In this document: piece by piece, positions 31,817 through 41,098 of the stretch
Numbering within the stretch: the stretch's first letter is position 1
Layout: each line of letters begins with the position of its first letter
Origin: an uncultured Oscillospiraceae bacterium
GTDB taxonomy: Bacteria; Bacillota; Clostridia; Oscillospirales; Oscillospiraceae
DNA: 64,000 bases
NCBI GenBank assembly: GCA_910588975.1
Contig: CAJUSE010000009.1
Location: 14,321-78,320 of the forward strand
Direction: 5' to 3'
The notes under the pieces: model-generated
Told to the model about the DNA's origin: nothing
Database searches by the model: none
What the model saw: the letters and a program-made list of their open reading frames with translations, nothing else
Position numbers and translations under genes: made by a program

Positions 31817-33112
31817 ATGGACCAGCAGAAAACGCATACAGAGGCCATGCCTGCCACCCCAGGGGGTCAGCTGTCCGTCCTGTCCCTTTTTTCCGGCTGT
31901 GGCGGGATGGATCTGGGTTTTGAGGGAGACTTCGCCGTGCTCAAGGCGGGGGTCAACCCTGCCATTCACCCCGACTGGGCTGTGGAGGACCTGGGCGGAA
32001 CGTGGTGCCGCCTGCCCAAGACCCGCTTTCACACCATCTTTGCAAACGACATCCGCCCCGATGCCAAAATTGCCTGGACCACCTACTTTGGGAAGAAGGG
32101 GCTCTCCGGGGATTGCTACCGTCTGGGCAGCATTGTGGACCTGGTAAAGGGGTATCGAAGTGGAGAGCGGAGCATTTTTCCCCGGGAAGTGGATGTCATC
32201 ACAGGGGGATTTCCCTGTCAGGATTTCTCGGTGGCCGGCAAGCGCCAGGGGTTCCACTCCACCAAGTCTCACCTGGGCGTGGAGCGCCAGGAGGATACCC
32301 CCAGCATTGAGAGCCGGGGGCAGCTTTATATGTGGATGCGGGAGGTCATCTCCATCGTCCAGCCCAAGGTGTTTGTTGCGGAGAACGTAAAGGGCCTTGC
32401 CAATCTGGAGGACGTGAAGGAGATCATCGAGCGGGACTTTGCTCACGCTGGCGGTGGCTATTTGGTGGTCCCCGCCAAGATTCTTCACGCCGCCAACTAC
32501 GGTGTTCCTCAGAGCCGGGAGCGGATCATTTTCTACGGCTTCCGGAGGAGTGCTCTGCGGCCGGAGGCCCTTAGGATGCTGTCCATGCCTGTCATTCCCC
32601 CGGAGTATGACCCCTACCCCGTCTGCACCCACAAATATACACCCGGGGCGATGGGGGAGGGGCTGCAGCCCTTCGTCCCGGCCCTGGCCTGTTTGGAGGA
32701 TCTGCCCGAACCGCCAGAGAGCACGGATCCGGCCCAACAGGCCTATTCCAAGGCTAAGTTTGTCGGCCGGGGGCAAGGGCAAACGGAGGTAAACCTGCTG
32801 GGTGTAGGCCCCACCATTCGGTCAGAGCACCATGGAAATATCGAATATCGGCGGCTTTCGGCTGCCCACGGGGGGAAACATGGGGAGGAGCTGGCGGCAG
32901 GATTGCCCGAGCGGCGGCTCACAGTGCGGGAGTGTGCCCGGCTCCAGACCTTCCCGGACGATTATGATTTCGTTATTTCCGGCGCCAAGCGGGGGGAGGG
33001 TCTTTCGGGCAGCAACGCCTATAAGATCATCGGCAACGCCGTCCCGCCCCTGCTGGCCTTTCACATCGCCATGCGGCTGCAGGAGAACTGGGAGAGATAT
33101 TTTGGCGAATAA
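31817..33112 (+). CDS. DNA (cytosine-5)-methyltransferase of a type II restriction system
   Basis: A 431-residue C5 methylase with all landmark motifs in order: I VLSLFSGCGGMDLGFEG, IV GGFPCQDFSVAGKRQG with the catalytic Cys, VI VAENVKGL, VIII VPQSRERIIFYGF, IX RLTVRECARLQTFPDDYDF and X KIIGNAVPPLLAFHIA. The target-recognition region lies between VIII and IX. An insertion of about 45 residues follows motif I. The partner is very likely the convergent gene 33160-34290, separated only by a shared terminator. The recognition sequence cannot be read from the protein. Confidence 0.95.
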   Translation: MDQQKTHTEAMPATPGGQLSVLSLFSGCGGMDLGFEGDFAVLKAGVNPAIHPDWAVEDLGGTWCRLPKTRFHTIFANDIRPDAKIAWTTYFGKKGLSGDCYRLGSIVDLVKGYRSGERSIFPREVDVITGGFPCQDFSVAGKRQGFHSTKSHLGVERQEDTPSIESRGQLYMWMREVISIVQPKVFVAENVKGLANLEDVKEIIERDFAHAGGGYLVVPAKILHAANYGVPQSRERIIFYGFRRSALRPEALRMLSMPVIPPEYDPYPVCTHKYTPGAMGEGLQPFVPALACLEDLPEPPESTDPAQQAYSKAKFVGRGQGQTEVNLLGVGPTIRSEHHGNIEYRRLSAAHGGKHGEELAAGLPERRLTVRECARLQTFPDDYDFVISGAKRGEGLSGSNAYKIIGNAVPPLLAFHIAMRLQENWERYFGE

Positions 33113-33119
33113 AAGAGAT

Positions 33120-33160
33120 ACAAAAAGTCCTCATCCATAGCATGGATGAGGACTTTTTGT
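33120..33160. terminator. Bidirectional terminator between methylase and nuclease genes
   Basis: A 19-bp perfect stem with a three-base loop and A/T runs at both ends (ACAAAAAGTCC / GGACTTTTTGT), placed between two convergent stop codons. Confidence 0.9.
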
Positions 33161-34290
33161 CAGATGGGATCGTAGAGCTCGGCCAGGGAGGTGTCTCGGC
33201 GCACATACATTTTGGCCTCGGGTGTGCCGTTGAACTGGCCGTGGGAGAAGCGGCATTCATTTCGGAATTCCAGCACCTTATGGGTGGCTGTATTTTCAAA
33301 GGTGGAGATGATGTTCAGCTGGGAGATGGGGGCCTCATAGCGGCATTCCTTCAGCTGAATGGTCTGCCCGAAGGTGGCGGTGCTGGGCACCCGGAGGATG
33401 GTGGTCTCCTGGGCTGTGGTCTTGGCGTAATAGTACTCGAAGGGGTGGATCTGGAAGAAATGATAGAGGGAGGTGGGGTCATAGCCGGAGCGGATTAGCT
33501 CTACCACCCGCTCCCCTGCGGCGACAGAGCAGCTCCTTTTCAGTGCTAAGTAGGTGGGGTCGTCTGCGAACTGTTTTTTGATCCATTTGGAAAAGACCTT
33601 CTCCCGGATGCGGGAGGTGGTGTAGTCCATGTACTGGCGGTTTGTGGTGATGTGGGTGGGGACGGAGGCTTTGTCAGAGCCCTTTTTCCCAGTGTACTGC
33701 AAAATGACTCGGTCATCGTCGAGATAAGCAGAGGAGAGTTTGCCCTTCTTTTCCCGCACCCAGATTTCGTGCTTTTGCAGGTAGTCCACAAAGCATTCCC
33801 AGGTGTAGGCAAACCACCGGTCATATTCCTCCGGGGCAAAGGTGGTAAAGATATGGAGCCCCCGCTGGTAGTGGGAGCCTGTCATGTAGTTGAGCAGCTT
33901 GTAGAGCCCCATGTTTTCCAGAATAAAGCTGTTTTCTTTGAGAGAAAAGCCGTAGGCTCCAATTTTTACGTCGATGGGGTCGCCCTTCTGGGTTTGAGCA
34001 CCCAGCCAGAGAATTTTATCCCCTTTGTGAAAGTGAAAGTGGGAGTTTTCCACAATGGCCCGCCCCAGGCGGCAGCCATTGTGGAGGATGTCCCGAAGCT
34101 CACCGGTATAGGTGGGGACCTCGAGGATATTTTGGGCGGTGGAGATGTTGTTGTCGATCACGCTTTGGGCCAGCTGCCAAAAGGTTTGACTATCGTACAG
34201 GTCGCTGACCTGAAAGGGGATGTCAGAGAGGAGCAGGCCAGCAGTGACGGCCACGCTTAATTCCCTGAGATGGGTCTTGATATCGGCCAT
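33160..34290 (-). CDS. Putative type II restriction endonuclease paired with the C5 methylase
   Basis: A 376-residue protein of no family I can name. A PD-(D/E)XK-like core is suggested by Asp104 and Asp107 in QKGDPIDVKIGAYGFSLKEN, where Asp107 is followed ten residues later by the SLK triad (Ser116-Lys118). The D...SxK variant is common in restriction enzymes. The N-terminal part is helical and the middle rich in aromatic residues (HIFTTFAPEEYDRWFAYTWE). It faces the C5 methylase gene tail to tail, the usual layout of a type II system. GGAGG precedes the start. The nuclease call is inference from context plus this motif. Confidence 0.65.
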   Translation of the reverse strand: MADIKTHLRELSVAVTAGLLLSDIPFQVSDLYDSQTFWQLAQSVIDNNISTAQNILEVPTYTGELRDILHNGCRLGRAIVENSHFHFHKGDKILWLGAQTQKGDPIDVKIGAYGFSLKENSFILENMGLYKLLNYMTGSHYQRGLHIFTTFAPEEYDRWFAYTWECFVDYLQKHEIWVREKKGKLSSAYLDDDRVILQYTGKKGSDKASVPTHITTNRQYMDYTTSRIREKVFSKWIKKQFADDPTYLALKRSCSVAAGERVVELIRSGYDPTSLYHFFQIHPFEYYYAKTTAQETTILRVPSTATFGQTIQLKECRYEAPISQLNIISTFENTATHKVLEFRNECRFSHGQFNGTPEAKMYVRRDTSLAELYDPI

Positions 34291-34552
34291 GGGTGTCCTC
34301 CAATCTCACCGTTGCCTGGATGGGCGGCGGTGCCATTCTATGTGCAATATAACACGGTTTTGGCAAGAAATCTATGGTCTATTTGAAAACAAATGGGGGT
34401 GAATGGGCCGCTAACCGCTGACAATGGGCCCTTACCGCATAGAAAAGAGGAGTTTTTTCGGCCAATATTTTTGGGGTGTCATTTCACAGCAAAAAAACGG
34501 TTACTTTTTTGAAAAAATTCTTCAAATTAAGAGAAAATTTGTAAAAAACCAG

Positions 34553-34581
34553 TTGCCAAAAGAAAAAGAAATTGGTATAAT
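34553..34581 (+). promoter_or_regulatory. Promoter of the M60 protease operon
   Basis: TTGCCA, 17 bases, TATAAT, with an extended -10 (TGG). It sits in AT-rich DNA about 70 bases upstream of the start. The rest of the 34291-34552 gap shows an AT-rich stretch and a weak minus-strand TGTTATATT for the nuclease gene, and nothing else. Confidence 0.75.
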
Positions 34582-34653
34582 TATGTCTACTCTCCCAAAA
34601 GGGATAACTGTCCGCCCCTCAAGGGCCAAGGGCAGGAAAGGAAGTTGTGTGTT

Positions 34654-37600
34654 ATGAGAAAAAGCGCAAAAGTAAAGTTTCTATCGGCGCTGACAGCAGT
34701 ATCGATGCTGCTGCCCCTGTGCGCCCCCGCTCTGGCGGCAGAGCAGGGAAGGACTTCGGCGGTGACCGGCAGTGTGACCGCCGCCGTGCGGATCGACTAC
34801 GCCCAGCGGCTGGATGAGCTGGAGCGCCGGGATGTCCGCATGGAGCTGAAGCAGGGCAATAAGAGCCTGGGCTGGGTCTCCCTCTGGAAGGAGGGGGAGG
34901 CCGCTCTGGGCAGCTATACGGCGCAAATCACCCCCAAGAATGCCGAGGGGGGTGAGCTGGGCGGCGGCCGCTGGCCGGGCTATCTGGAAGTGACCGTGGA
35001 GGGCCTGCCCCGGGGGGAATATACCCTCAACTTCGCCGGGCGGGGCTACCACGGCTATACCCAGAAGGTGACTCTGGCTGCCTACTCCCAGCACGTGGTG
35101 GTGGGTACCGGCGATGCCACCTTTACCCTGGGCGATGTGACCGGTGACGAGAAGGTGGACAGTAAGGACCGCACCGCCCTGGCCGCTGCACTGGGCTCCA
35201 ACCGGGCCGAGGATCTGCGGATCTACGATTTGAGCGGTGACGGTGCCATTGACATTGTGGATCTGGCCTATGTGAACCGGCTGATGTCGGCCCAGGGCCA
35301 GGCCGTCCTGCGGGACACGGTCCTTCTGGCCCCGGCTGCCGACTTGACTGCCACCCAGCAGGAGATGGCCCAGCAGGGCACAGTGGCAGAGGGCGATCTG
35401 CAGGGCGTACTGACCGGCGGGGAGAAGGTCACCCTGCGCTCCGCCACTGACAGCGACATCGTGCTGCCCCTCTCCCTGAATGAAAAGGTGGAGATGGAGG
35501 AGGTGCGGATCGTCACCCCCGACGGAAACGGCGAGATCCTGGCCGGCGAGGTGGTGGTGGAGGACGAGAACGGGAACCTGACCACCATCCCCTTTGACCA
35601 CACCTTGCCCCAGGGCATCCACGCCATTGGCGAGGTCCCCGAGGGGAAGGTCATCACGGTGAACCTGGGCCGCCGGGTGCCGGTGAAGAAGGTCACCATC
35701 ACCGTGACCAAGACCGAGGGCGGCTATGCCGCCGTGGAGAGCATCCAGTTCTTGAAGGACATTGTCCCCCAGGTCCCGGTGGCTGCCAACAGCATGGTGA
35801 AGGGGCTCACCGCCGTGGCCGGCAGCGAGCGTGTGGACCTGAAGTGGAACGATTTGCCCAATGTGTCGGGCTATAAGGTGCTCTACTGGCCCCAGACCAG
35901 CGCCAAGGAGGTCAAGGAGCTTCACATTGACGTGCCCCAGGCCCGGGTGAGCGGGCTGAAGAACCTGGAGACCTATGTCTTTACCGTGACTGCCACCGAC
36001 GGCAGCTGGGAGGGAAAGCCCTCTGACCCCATTACTGCCACCCCCAAGCCCGCCAGCGTGCCCGACAAGGTGGACATGGTGCGGGTGACTGCCCTGGAGG
36101 GCGCTCTGGGCGTGTCCTGGAAGAAGGGCGAGTCGGCCACCTACTACGAGGTCTACTACCGTCCCGCCGGGGAGGAGCAGTGGAGCCCCGCCGGGAAGTC
36201 CATCACCCAGACAAGCACCACCATCAGCGGCCTGACCAACGGCGTGACCTATCAGCTCTACGTGGTGGCGGGCAACAGCGTGGGCAAGGGCCCCCGCTCC
36301 GACATTGCCGAGGGAACGCCCAAGGCGGTGAAGTACGAGCGGCCCGCCGGCATTCCCACCGAGGGCATTTTGGACAATTCTCTCATCAGTGATATTCGCC
36401 TGGCCGCTAAGGGCAACTATGTGGGTGACTTTGCACCCAGCTATATGATCGACAACGACTACCGCACCGCCTGGACCGCTGGAAACTGGTGGAACAACGA
36501 GCATGTGGAGGTCACCTTTACCCGTCCTGTGGACCTGAGCGCCGCCATCTGGGTGCCCCGGCTGGACGGCAGCTATCCCACCAACCTGCGGGCTTACAGC
36601 GTGCGGGTGTGGTATGAGGGCGAGGACCCGACTGGCCCGGGCCACCTGCTGGCCCCCGACCCCCAGGCGGGGGGTGTGGACAACGGCGGCACCGGCCGGG
36701 ATGTGGACACCTGGCCCGCCCTTCGTGGCAACTGCGCTGTGACCAACTTCGCCGTTCTGCCCTTTGGCCCGGCGGAGAAGATCACAAAGATCAGCCTGGC
36801 GGTGGAGCAGCGGAACTACCTCACCGTCAGCCTTTCCGAGCTGATGTTTTTGGAGTATGACCCGGCCAAGTGCCTGCCTGGGGAGATCGAGGCCCTCTTT
36901 GCCAACAGTCTGAAGACAGAGCTGGTTTCCGGGGTGACCCAGGAGCGCATTGACGCTTTGAAGGAGCGGCTGAACGGGGACGAGCGCAACTACTACCTGG
37001 AGCTGGAGACCATGGCCGATGAGCTGGCTCTGGCCCAGGAGCTGCTGGAGAAGGGGACCACCTCCGGCCTGATCAAAACCGGGGTGGAGTCCCGCTCCAC
37101 CGCAGTGGACAGCGCCAAGTACAGCCAGGGCGGCAGCGCCCTGCAGCCCCTGGGTATCACCGTGGGGGCCAAGCGGGAGATCACCGTATATGCACAGGGC
37201 ATCCCCGCCGGGGAGACCCTGACCCTCTATGCCAGCCAGTTCAACGCCGAGGCCTCCCAATGGCTTCAGGAGGTGGGCAAGCTGGAGAACGGCCGCAACG
37301 TGCTGACCATTCCCAAGATCGGCAGCCGGGTGGGCAACAGCGGCGGCAGCCTCTATCTGGGCTATGCCGGCAAGGGCGGGGAGAACATTAAGCTCCACGT
37401 CCGCCGGGGAACTGTGATTCCCACTCTGGAGCTGTCCCAGTGGTACGCTATGAACGAGGCCCAGCGTAAGGAGGCCATTGGCGCCTATGTGGACGCCCTG
37501 GAGGGCTATCTGGGGAGCATCACCATCGGCAGCCCCACCACCGACTACCGCAACGTGACCGAGATCGCCACCCCTGTGGTCCTGCTGTCCCTGCCCGCCC

Positions 37601-39600
37601 AGGCGGTAAAGAACGCCCTGGGGGCCGGGAGCCGGAGCGAGAAGGTGGAGACCCTCTATAACAGTGTCCTGGCCTGGGAGGATATCATGGCCATCTGCAA
37701 GCAGACCCAGGGCATTGACAAGGTCTATGGGGAGAACGATATGAACTCCCGGCAGAATATCCGCTGCATGACCATGTTTGCCGGGGCCTTCATGTACGCC
37801 GCCGGCAACCACATCGGCATTGGCTATGGCTCCTGCGGCGGCATGGTCACCGGCCGGCCTATCTCCAGCCTGAGCGAGGGGGCCACGGCCAACCGGCTCT
37901 TCGGCTGGGGCATCGCCCACGAGATCGGCCACAACATGGACAAGCTGGGTAAGGCCGAGATCACCAACAACATCTATTCCATCATGGTGCAGACCTGGGA
38001 CGGCAAGTCGGCCACTCTGGCCTCTCGGCTGGAGAAAAGCAACAAATACACCGGCATCTTCACCAAGGTGGCCCAGGGTCACCCCGGTGCCTCCAACGAT
38101 GTCTTTGTCCAGCTGGGTCTCTACTGGCAGCTGCACCTGGCCTATGACGACGCCGACCCCCTGGTCTTCTACAACGCCTTCTTCAAGGCCTGGAAGGCGG
38201 GGACCTACACCGCCGGGGCCGCCTCCTATGACGACAAGGTGGCCCTCACTGCCGCTGGCGTGGCCAAGCGGGATCTGACCGAATTCTTTACCCGTTGGGG
38301 CATGAACCTGAGTGCCGAGACCAAGAAGGTACTGGCTGGCTACCCCAAGGAGGAGCGTGCCCTCTGGTACCTCAGCGACCAGAGCCGCCGGGAGCGGCTG
38401 GCCGGGACCTCTGCCGCCACCGGCACCGTGAAGGCCCAGGCCCAGAAGGAAGGGGACAATCAGGTCCAAATCACCATTGACGCCGCCGGCGTTCAGGGCA
38501 AGATCCAGGGCTATGAGATCCTCCGCAACGGCAGCTCCATCGGCTTTGTCCAGGCAGGAGAGGAGAATAGGGCGGTCTACACCGATGTGGTGGGGACGGC
38601 CAACCACCGGGTCTTCCACTATGAGGTGGTGGCCTATGACATCCTGGGCAACCAGGTGGGCGCTGCCGCCGACGGCGGCGAGATCCGCATCGCCTATGAC
38701 AAGACGGTGGATCCCAGCGCCTATGAGCTCACCCTGAAGGACGGGGTGGCCACCCTGACCATGGAGAGGGAGACCCCAGTCTCCGGCCTGAAGCTCCAGA
38801 ACTTCCAGGGTGAGGGCGGAGTCTACACCGTCACCATCACCGATGGGGAGGGCAAGACCAATGTGGCCCTCACCGGGGAGTTTGTGCAGGGGCAGAACCT
38901 GGCAGTGGACGACAAGAATAGCTTTGTGAGTTATTTCAAGATGCCGGGGGCGGAGAGCACCGACACCCGCATCTGGACATACGACGCCAAGAAGGTGACC
39001 ATCTCCGGCATCCCGGCAGGGGTGAGTGAGGAGGACATCCGGCTCATCAGCTACCCCGGGGACGATGTGGCCTTCCTGGAGGGAGGCACCATGGGTCTGC
39101 TGTCGGCAGACTATCGCTACACCGCACTGGACGAGAACGGCAAGGAGGTGGAGGAGACCATCCCCGCCGGCACGCTGGTGATCCTGGGCACCTACCGGGG
39201 CGACCCCGTCTACAACACCATCGTGGTGAAGGGCCGCTTTACCGGTGCTGCCATTCAGGCCGACGGCACTGTGACCGAGACCGAGACCGTGGAGCGTGAA
39301 GTGGCCGGCTCCGCCTTCCTCTTTGCCGAAATCCCCACTGTGGGAGAGGTCAGCGACATCAGTGACGGCCTGTTCCTCTTTGTGCCCGACATTCAGCAGG
39401 AGGCCCAGCTTCAGGGGGAGAGCAGCCACTGCGAGGCCACCAACCTCCTGCCCAGCCAGATCCGGGTGGAGCTTTACCGCACCGATGACCCCAATGACAT
39501 CGCCACCAAGCGACTGACGGCCCAGACTCTCTGGATCCACAGTCCCGGCGGCACCCAGGAGGATCTGCCCACCGTGGTGCTGGAAGGAGGGGAGCGCTGA
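34654..39600 (+). CDS. Secreted M60-family (enhancin-like) metalloprotease with dockerin-like, FN3 and F5/8C modules
   Basis: A 1648-residue exported protein. Order: signal peptide (about 1-30); a beta-rich domain; a dockerin type I-like pair of calcium loops at about 158-210 (GDVTGDEKVDSKDRTALAAA and YDLSGDGAIDIVDLAYVNRL); two fibronectin-III-like modules (about 375-560); a discoidin/F5-8C-like module (about 570-740); and the M60 catalytic region (about 850-1230). The zinc motif AHEIGHNMDKLGKAE has His1089 and a Glu at 1102, fitting HExxH-x8+-E. M60 enzymes cut O-glycosylated mucins. A dockerin near the N terminus is unusual. The stop overlaps the next start (TGATG), so it is coupled to the SLH gene. 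Confidence 0.88.
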   Translation: MRKSAKVKFLSALTAVSMLLPLCAPALAAEQGRTSAVTGSVTAAVRIDYAQRLDELERRDVRMELKQGNKSLGWVSLWKEGEAALGSYTAQITPKNAEGGELGGGRWPGYLEVTVEGLPRGEYTLNFAGRGYHGYTQKVTLAAYSQHVVVGTGDATFTLGDVTGDEKVDSKDRTALAAALGSNRAEDLRIYDLSGDGAIDIVDLAYVNRLMSAQGQAVLRDTVLLAPAADLTATQQEMAQQGTVAEGDLQGVLTGGEKVTLRSATDSDIVLPLSLNEKVEMEEVRIVTPDGNGEILAGEVVVEDENGNLTTIPFDHTLPQGIHAIGEVPEGKVITVNLGRRVPVKKVTITVTKTEGGYAAVESIQFLKDIVPQVPVAANSMVKGLTAVAGSERVDLKWNDLPNVSGYKVLYWPQTSAKEVKELHIDVPQARVSGLKNLETYVFTVTATDGSWEGKPSDPITATPKPASVPDKVDMVRVTALEGALGVSWKKGESATYYEVYYRPAGEEQWSPAGKSITQTSTTISGLTNGVTYQLYVVAGNSVGKGPRSDIAEGTPKAVKYERPAGIPTEGILDNSLISDIRLAAKGNYVGDFAPSYMIDNDYRTAWTAGNWWNNEHVEVTFTRPVDLSAAIWVPRLDGSYPTNLRAYSVRVWYEGEDPTGPGHLLAPDPQAGGVDNGGTGRDVDTWPALRGNCAVTNFAVLPFGPAEKITKISLAVEQRNYLTVSLSELMFLEYDPAKCLPGEIEALFANSLKTELVSGVTQERIDALKERLNGDERNYYLELETMADELALAQELLEKGTTSGLIKTGVESRSTAVDSAKYSQGGSALQPLGITVGAKREITVYAQGIPAGETLTLYASQFNAEASQWLQEVGKLENGRNVLTIPKIGSRVGNSGGSLYLGYAGKGGENIKLHVRRGTVIPTLELSQWYAMNEAQRKEAIGAYVDALEGYLGSITIGSPTTDYRNVTEIATPVVLLSLPAQAVKNALGAGSRSEKVETLYNSVLAWEDIMAICKQTQGIDKVYGENDMNSRQNIRCMTMFAGAFMYAAGNHIGIGYGSCGGMVTGRPISSLSEGATANRLFGWGIAHEIGHNMDKLGKAEITNNIYSIMVQTWDGKSATLASRLEKSNKYTGIFTKVAQGHPGASNDVFVQLGLYWQLHLAYDDADPLVFYNAFFKAWKAGTYTAGAASYDDKVALTAAGVAKRDLTEFFTRWGMNLSAETKKVLAGYPKEERALWYLSDQSRRERLAGTSAATGTVKAQAQKEGDNQVQITIDAAGVQGKIQGYEILRNGSSIGFVQAGEENRAVYTDVVGTANHRVFHYEVVAYDILGNQVGAAADGGEIRIAYDKTVDPSAYELTLKDGVATLTMERETPVSGLKLQNFQGEGGVYTVTITDGEGKTNVALTGEFVQGQNLAVDDKNSFVSYFKMPGAESTDTRIWTYDAKKVTISGIPAGVSEEDIRLISYPGDDVAFLEGGTMGLLSADYRYTALDENGKEVEETIPAGTLVILGTYRGDPVYNTIVVKGRFTGAAIQADGTVTETETVEREVAGSAFLFAEIPTVGEVSDISDGLFLFVPDIQQEAQLQGESSHCEATNLLPSQIRVELYRTDDPNDIATKRLTAQTLWIHSPGGTQEDLPTVVLEGGER

Positions 39601-40919
39601 TGAAGGGGAAAACACATCGCATCTTCAGCCTGCTGTTGACCCTGGCTCTGCTGGGGGGAATGTTTCCCGCCGCCCGGGCCGCCAACGCCAACCTCCAGCT
39701 GACCTACCGGCAGGAGAACAGCTCGTCTGTCCAGCTGACCCTGCACGGACTGGGGGAGGAGAGTATCTACGGCGTTCAGCTGGATCTGACCCTGCCCGGC
39801 CAGAGCGCCGGGGTCACCTTCACCCCGGCGGATGGGAGCGCTTACAGCCCTGAGTGCAACGTGCGCACCCAGGGGAAGGATACCGAGGTGACCGTCTATA
39901 TCACCGCCCAGAAGCCCCTGAACAGCTCGGGCACCCTGACCCTGGGAACCCTGAAGCAAAACGGGAGCATCACCATGCCCACCACCGTCCATGTGAAGCG
40001 GCTGGGCCACGAGCTCAAGCCCCTGGCAGAGGGGGGCGAGGGGGTGGACATCCCCGTGGCGGAGGAGACCCAGAGCAGCTCCTCCTCGGGCAGCACCTCC
40101 AAAAACTACCGGATCCAGGTCTCCACGGCCCGCCATGGTGAGGTGACGGCCAACCTGTCCACGGCCAAGTCCCGGACAGAGGTGATCCTCACCGTTACGC
40201 CGGAGGGTGGCTATGGGCTGGACAAGCTGCGGGTGCAGACCCTGGCCGGCCGGGAGATGGCCCTGACCCATCTGGGAGGCAACCGGTACGCCTTCTCCAT
40301 GCCCGGCGCAGATGTGGAGGTGACCGCCTCCTTCGTCTGGACGGGGGAGTTCCACGTTCCCATGTCCTTCTCCGACGTGGGGGAGAGCGACTGGTTCCAC
40401 GATGAGGTCCACTTTGTCTTTGACCACAGCATGATGACCGGTACCTCGGAGGGGACCTTTTCCCCCAATATGAATGTGGACCGGGGGATGATGGTCACCA
40501 TCCTTCACCGCATGAACGGCACCCCTGCTGCCGAACTGTCGGATTTCTCCGATGTCCCCGCCGGCGAGTACTACGCCCAGGCCGTGGGCTGGGCCCACGC
40601 AAATGGCGTTGTCAGCGGATACGGCGGAAATGAGTCGGGCACCTTTGGCCCCAAGAACCCCATCACCCGGGAACAGCTGGCCACCATCCTCTACCGCTAC
40701 GCCGGTAAGATGGGCTATGATGTGACGGTCCGGGGCGATTTGAGCGTCTTTGCCGATCAGGGAGATATTGCCGCCTATGCCCGGGATGCTATGAGCTGGG
40801 CTGTGGGCACGGGCCTGATCGCAGGCATGCAGAACAACCAGATCGCCCCCGGCGGCACTGCCTCCCGGGCCCAGGCCGCAGTTATCCTGACCCGCTTCTG
40901 CCGTCAGGTGGTCATTTAA
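39600..40919 (+). CDS. SLH-anchored surface protein with possible cohesin-like domain
   Basis: A 439-residue exported protein coupled by a one-base overlap to the M60 gene. Signal peptide about 1-23 (ends PAARA). Residues about 26-140 form a beta domain with the pattern SIYGVQLDLTLPGQSAGVTF, then a strand-rich stretch and SSGTLTLGTLKQNGS, which resembles the layout of cohesin-like domains; this is weak pattern evidence. Residues about 163-245 form a repeat-type Ig-like module ending RYAFSMPGADVEVTASF. Three SLH modules close the protein (FSDVGESDWFHDEVHFVFDH, FSDVPAGEYYAQAVGWAHAN, FADQGDIAAYARDAMSWAVG). It probably holds itself, and perhaps the protease, on the cell wall. Confidence 0.85.
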   Translation: MKGKTHRIFSLLLTLALLGGMFPAARAANANLQLTYRQENSSSVQLTLHGLGEESIYGVQLDLTLPGQSAGVTFTPADGSAYSPECNVRTQGKDTEVTVYITAQKPLNSSGTLTLGTLKQNGSITMPTTVHVKRLGHELKPLAEGGEGVDIPVAEETQSSSSSGSTSKNYRIQVSTARHGEVTANLSTAKSRTEVILTVTPEGGYGLDKLRVQTLAGREMALTHLGGNRYAFSMPGADVEVTASFVWTGEFHVPMSFSDVGESDWFHDEVHFVFDHSMMTGTSEGTFSPNMNVDRGMMVTILHRMNGTPAAELSDFSDVPAGEYYAQAVGWAHANGVVSGYGGNESGTFGPKNPITREQLATILYRYAGKMGYDVTVRGDLSVFADQGDIAAYARDAMSWAVGTGLIAGMQNNQIAPGGTASRAQAAVILTRFCRQVVI

Positions 40920-40933
40920 TAAAAAGGGAACAG

Positions 40934-40965
40934 AAAAAGGCCATACCGCAGGTATGGCCTTTTTT
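40934..40965 (+). terminator. Terminator of the M60-SLH operon
   Basis: Stem AAAAAGGCCATACC / GGTATGGCCTTTTT, loop GCA, followed by T, 15 bases after the stop codon. Confidence 0.9.
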
Positions 40966-40986
40966 CTGTGGCTTGAGGGCAGGTAC

Positions 40987-41015
40987 TTTACAAAGAAGGC
41001 ATGTTTGGCTATACT
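40987..41015 (+). promoter_or_regulatory. Promoter of the LRR-transglutaminase gene
   Basis: TTTACA, 17 bases, TATACT, about 85 bases upstream of the start codon. Confidence 0.65.
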
Positions 41016-41098
41016 GAGAGATGGGGCAGACAATGCCCCATCGGTCCCGCTGCAGGAAAGGCACCGGGAAGATCATGTGTGAAGGAGAGAACATATCC

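Noticed and set aside
31622..32782. Minus-strand frame of 386 codons opposite the C5 methylase
   Set aside because: The plus strand has all methylase motifs; the minus frame has no ribosome site or domain.
34681..39615. Minus-strand open frame of 1644 codons
   Set aside because: Antisense to the M60 protease gene, which has a promoter, signal peptide and recognisable modules. The minus frame is low-complexity.
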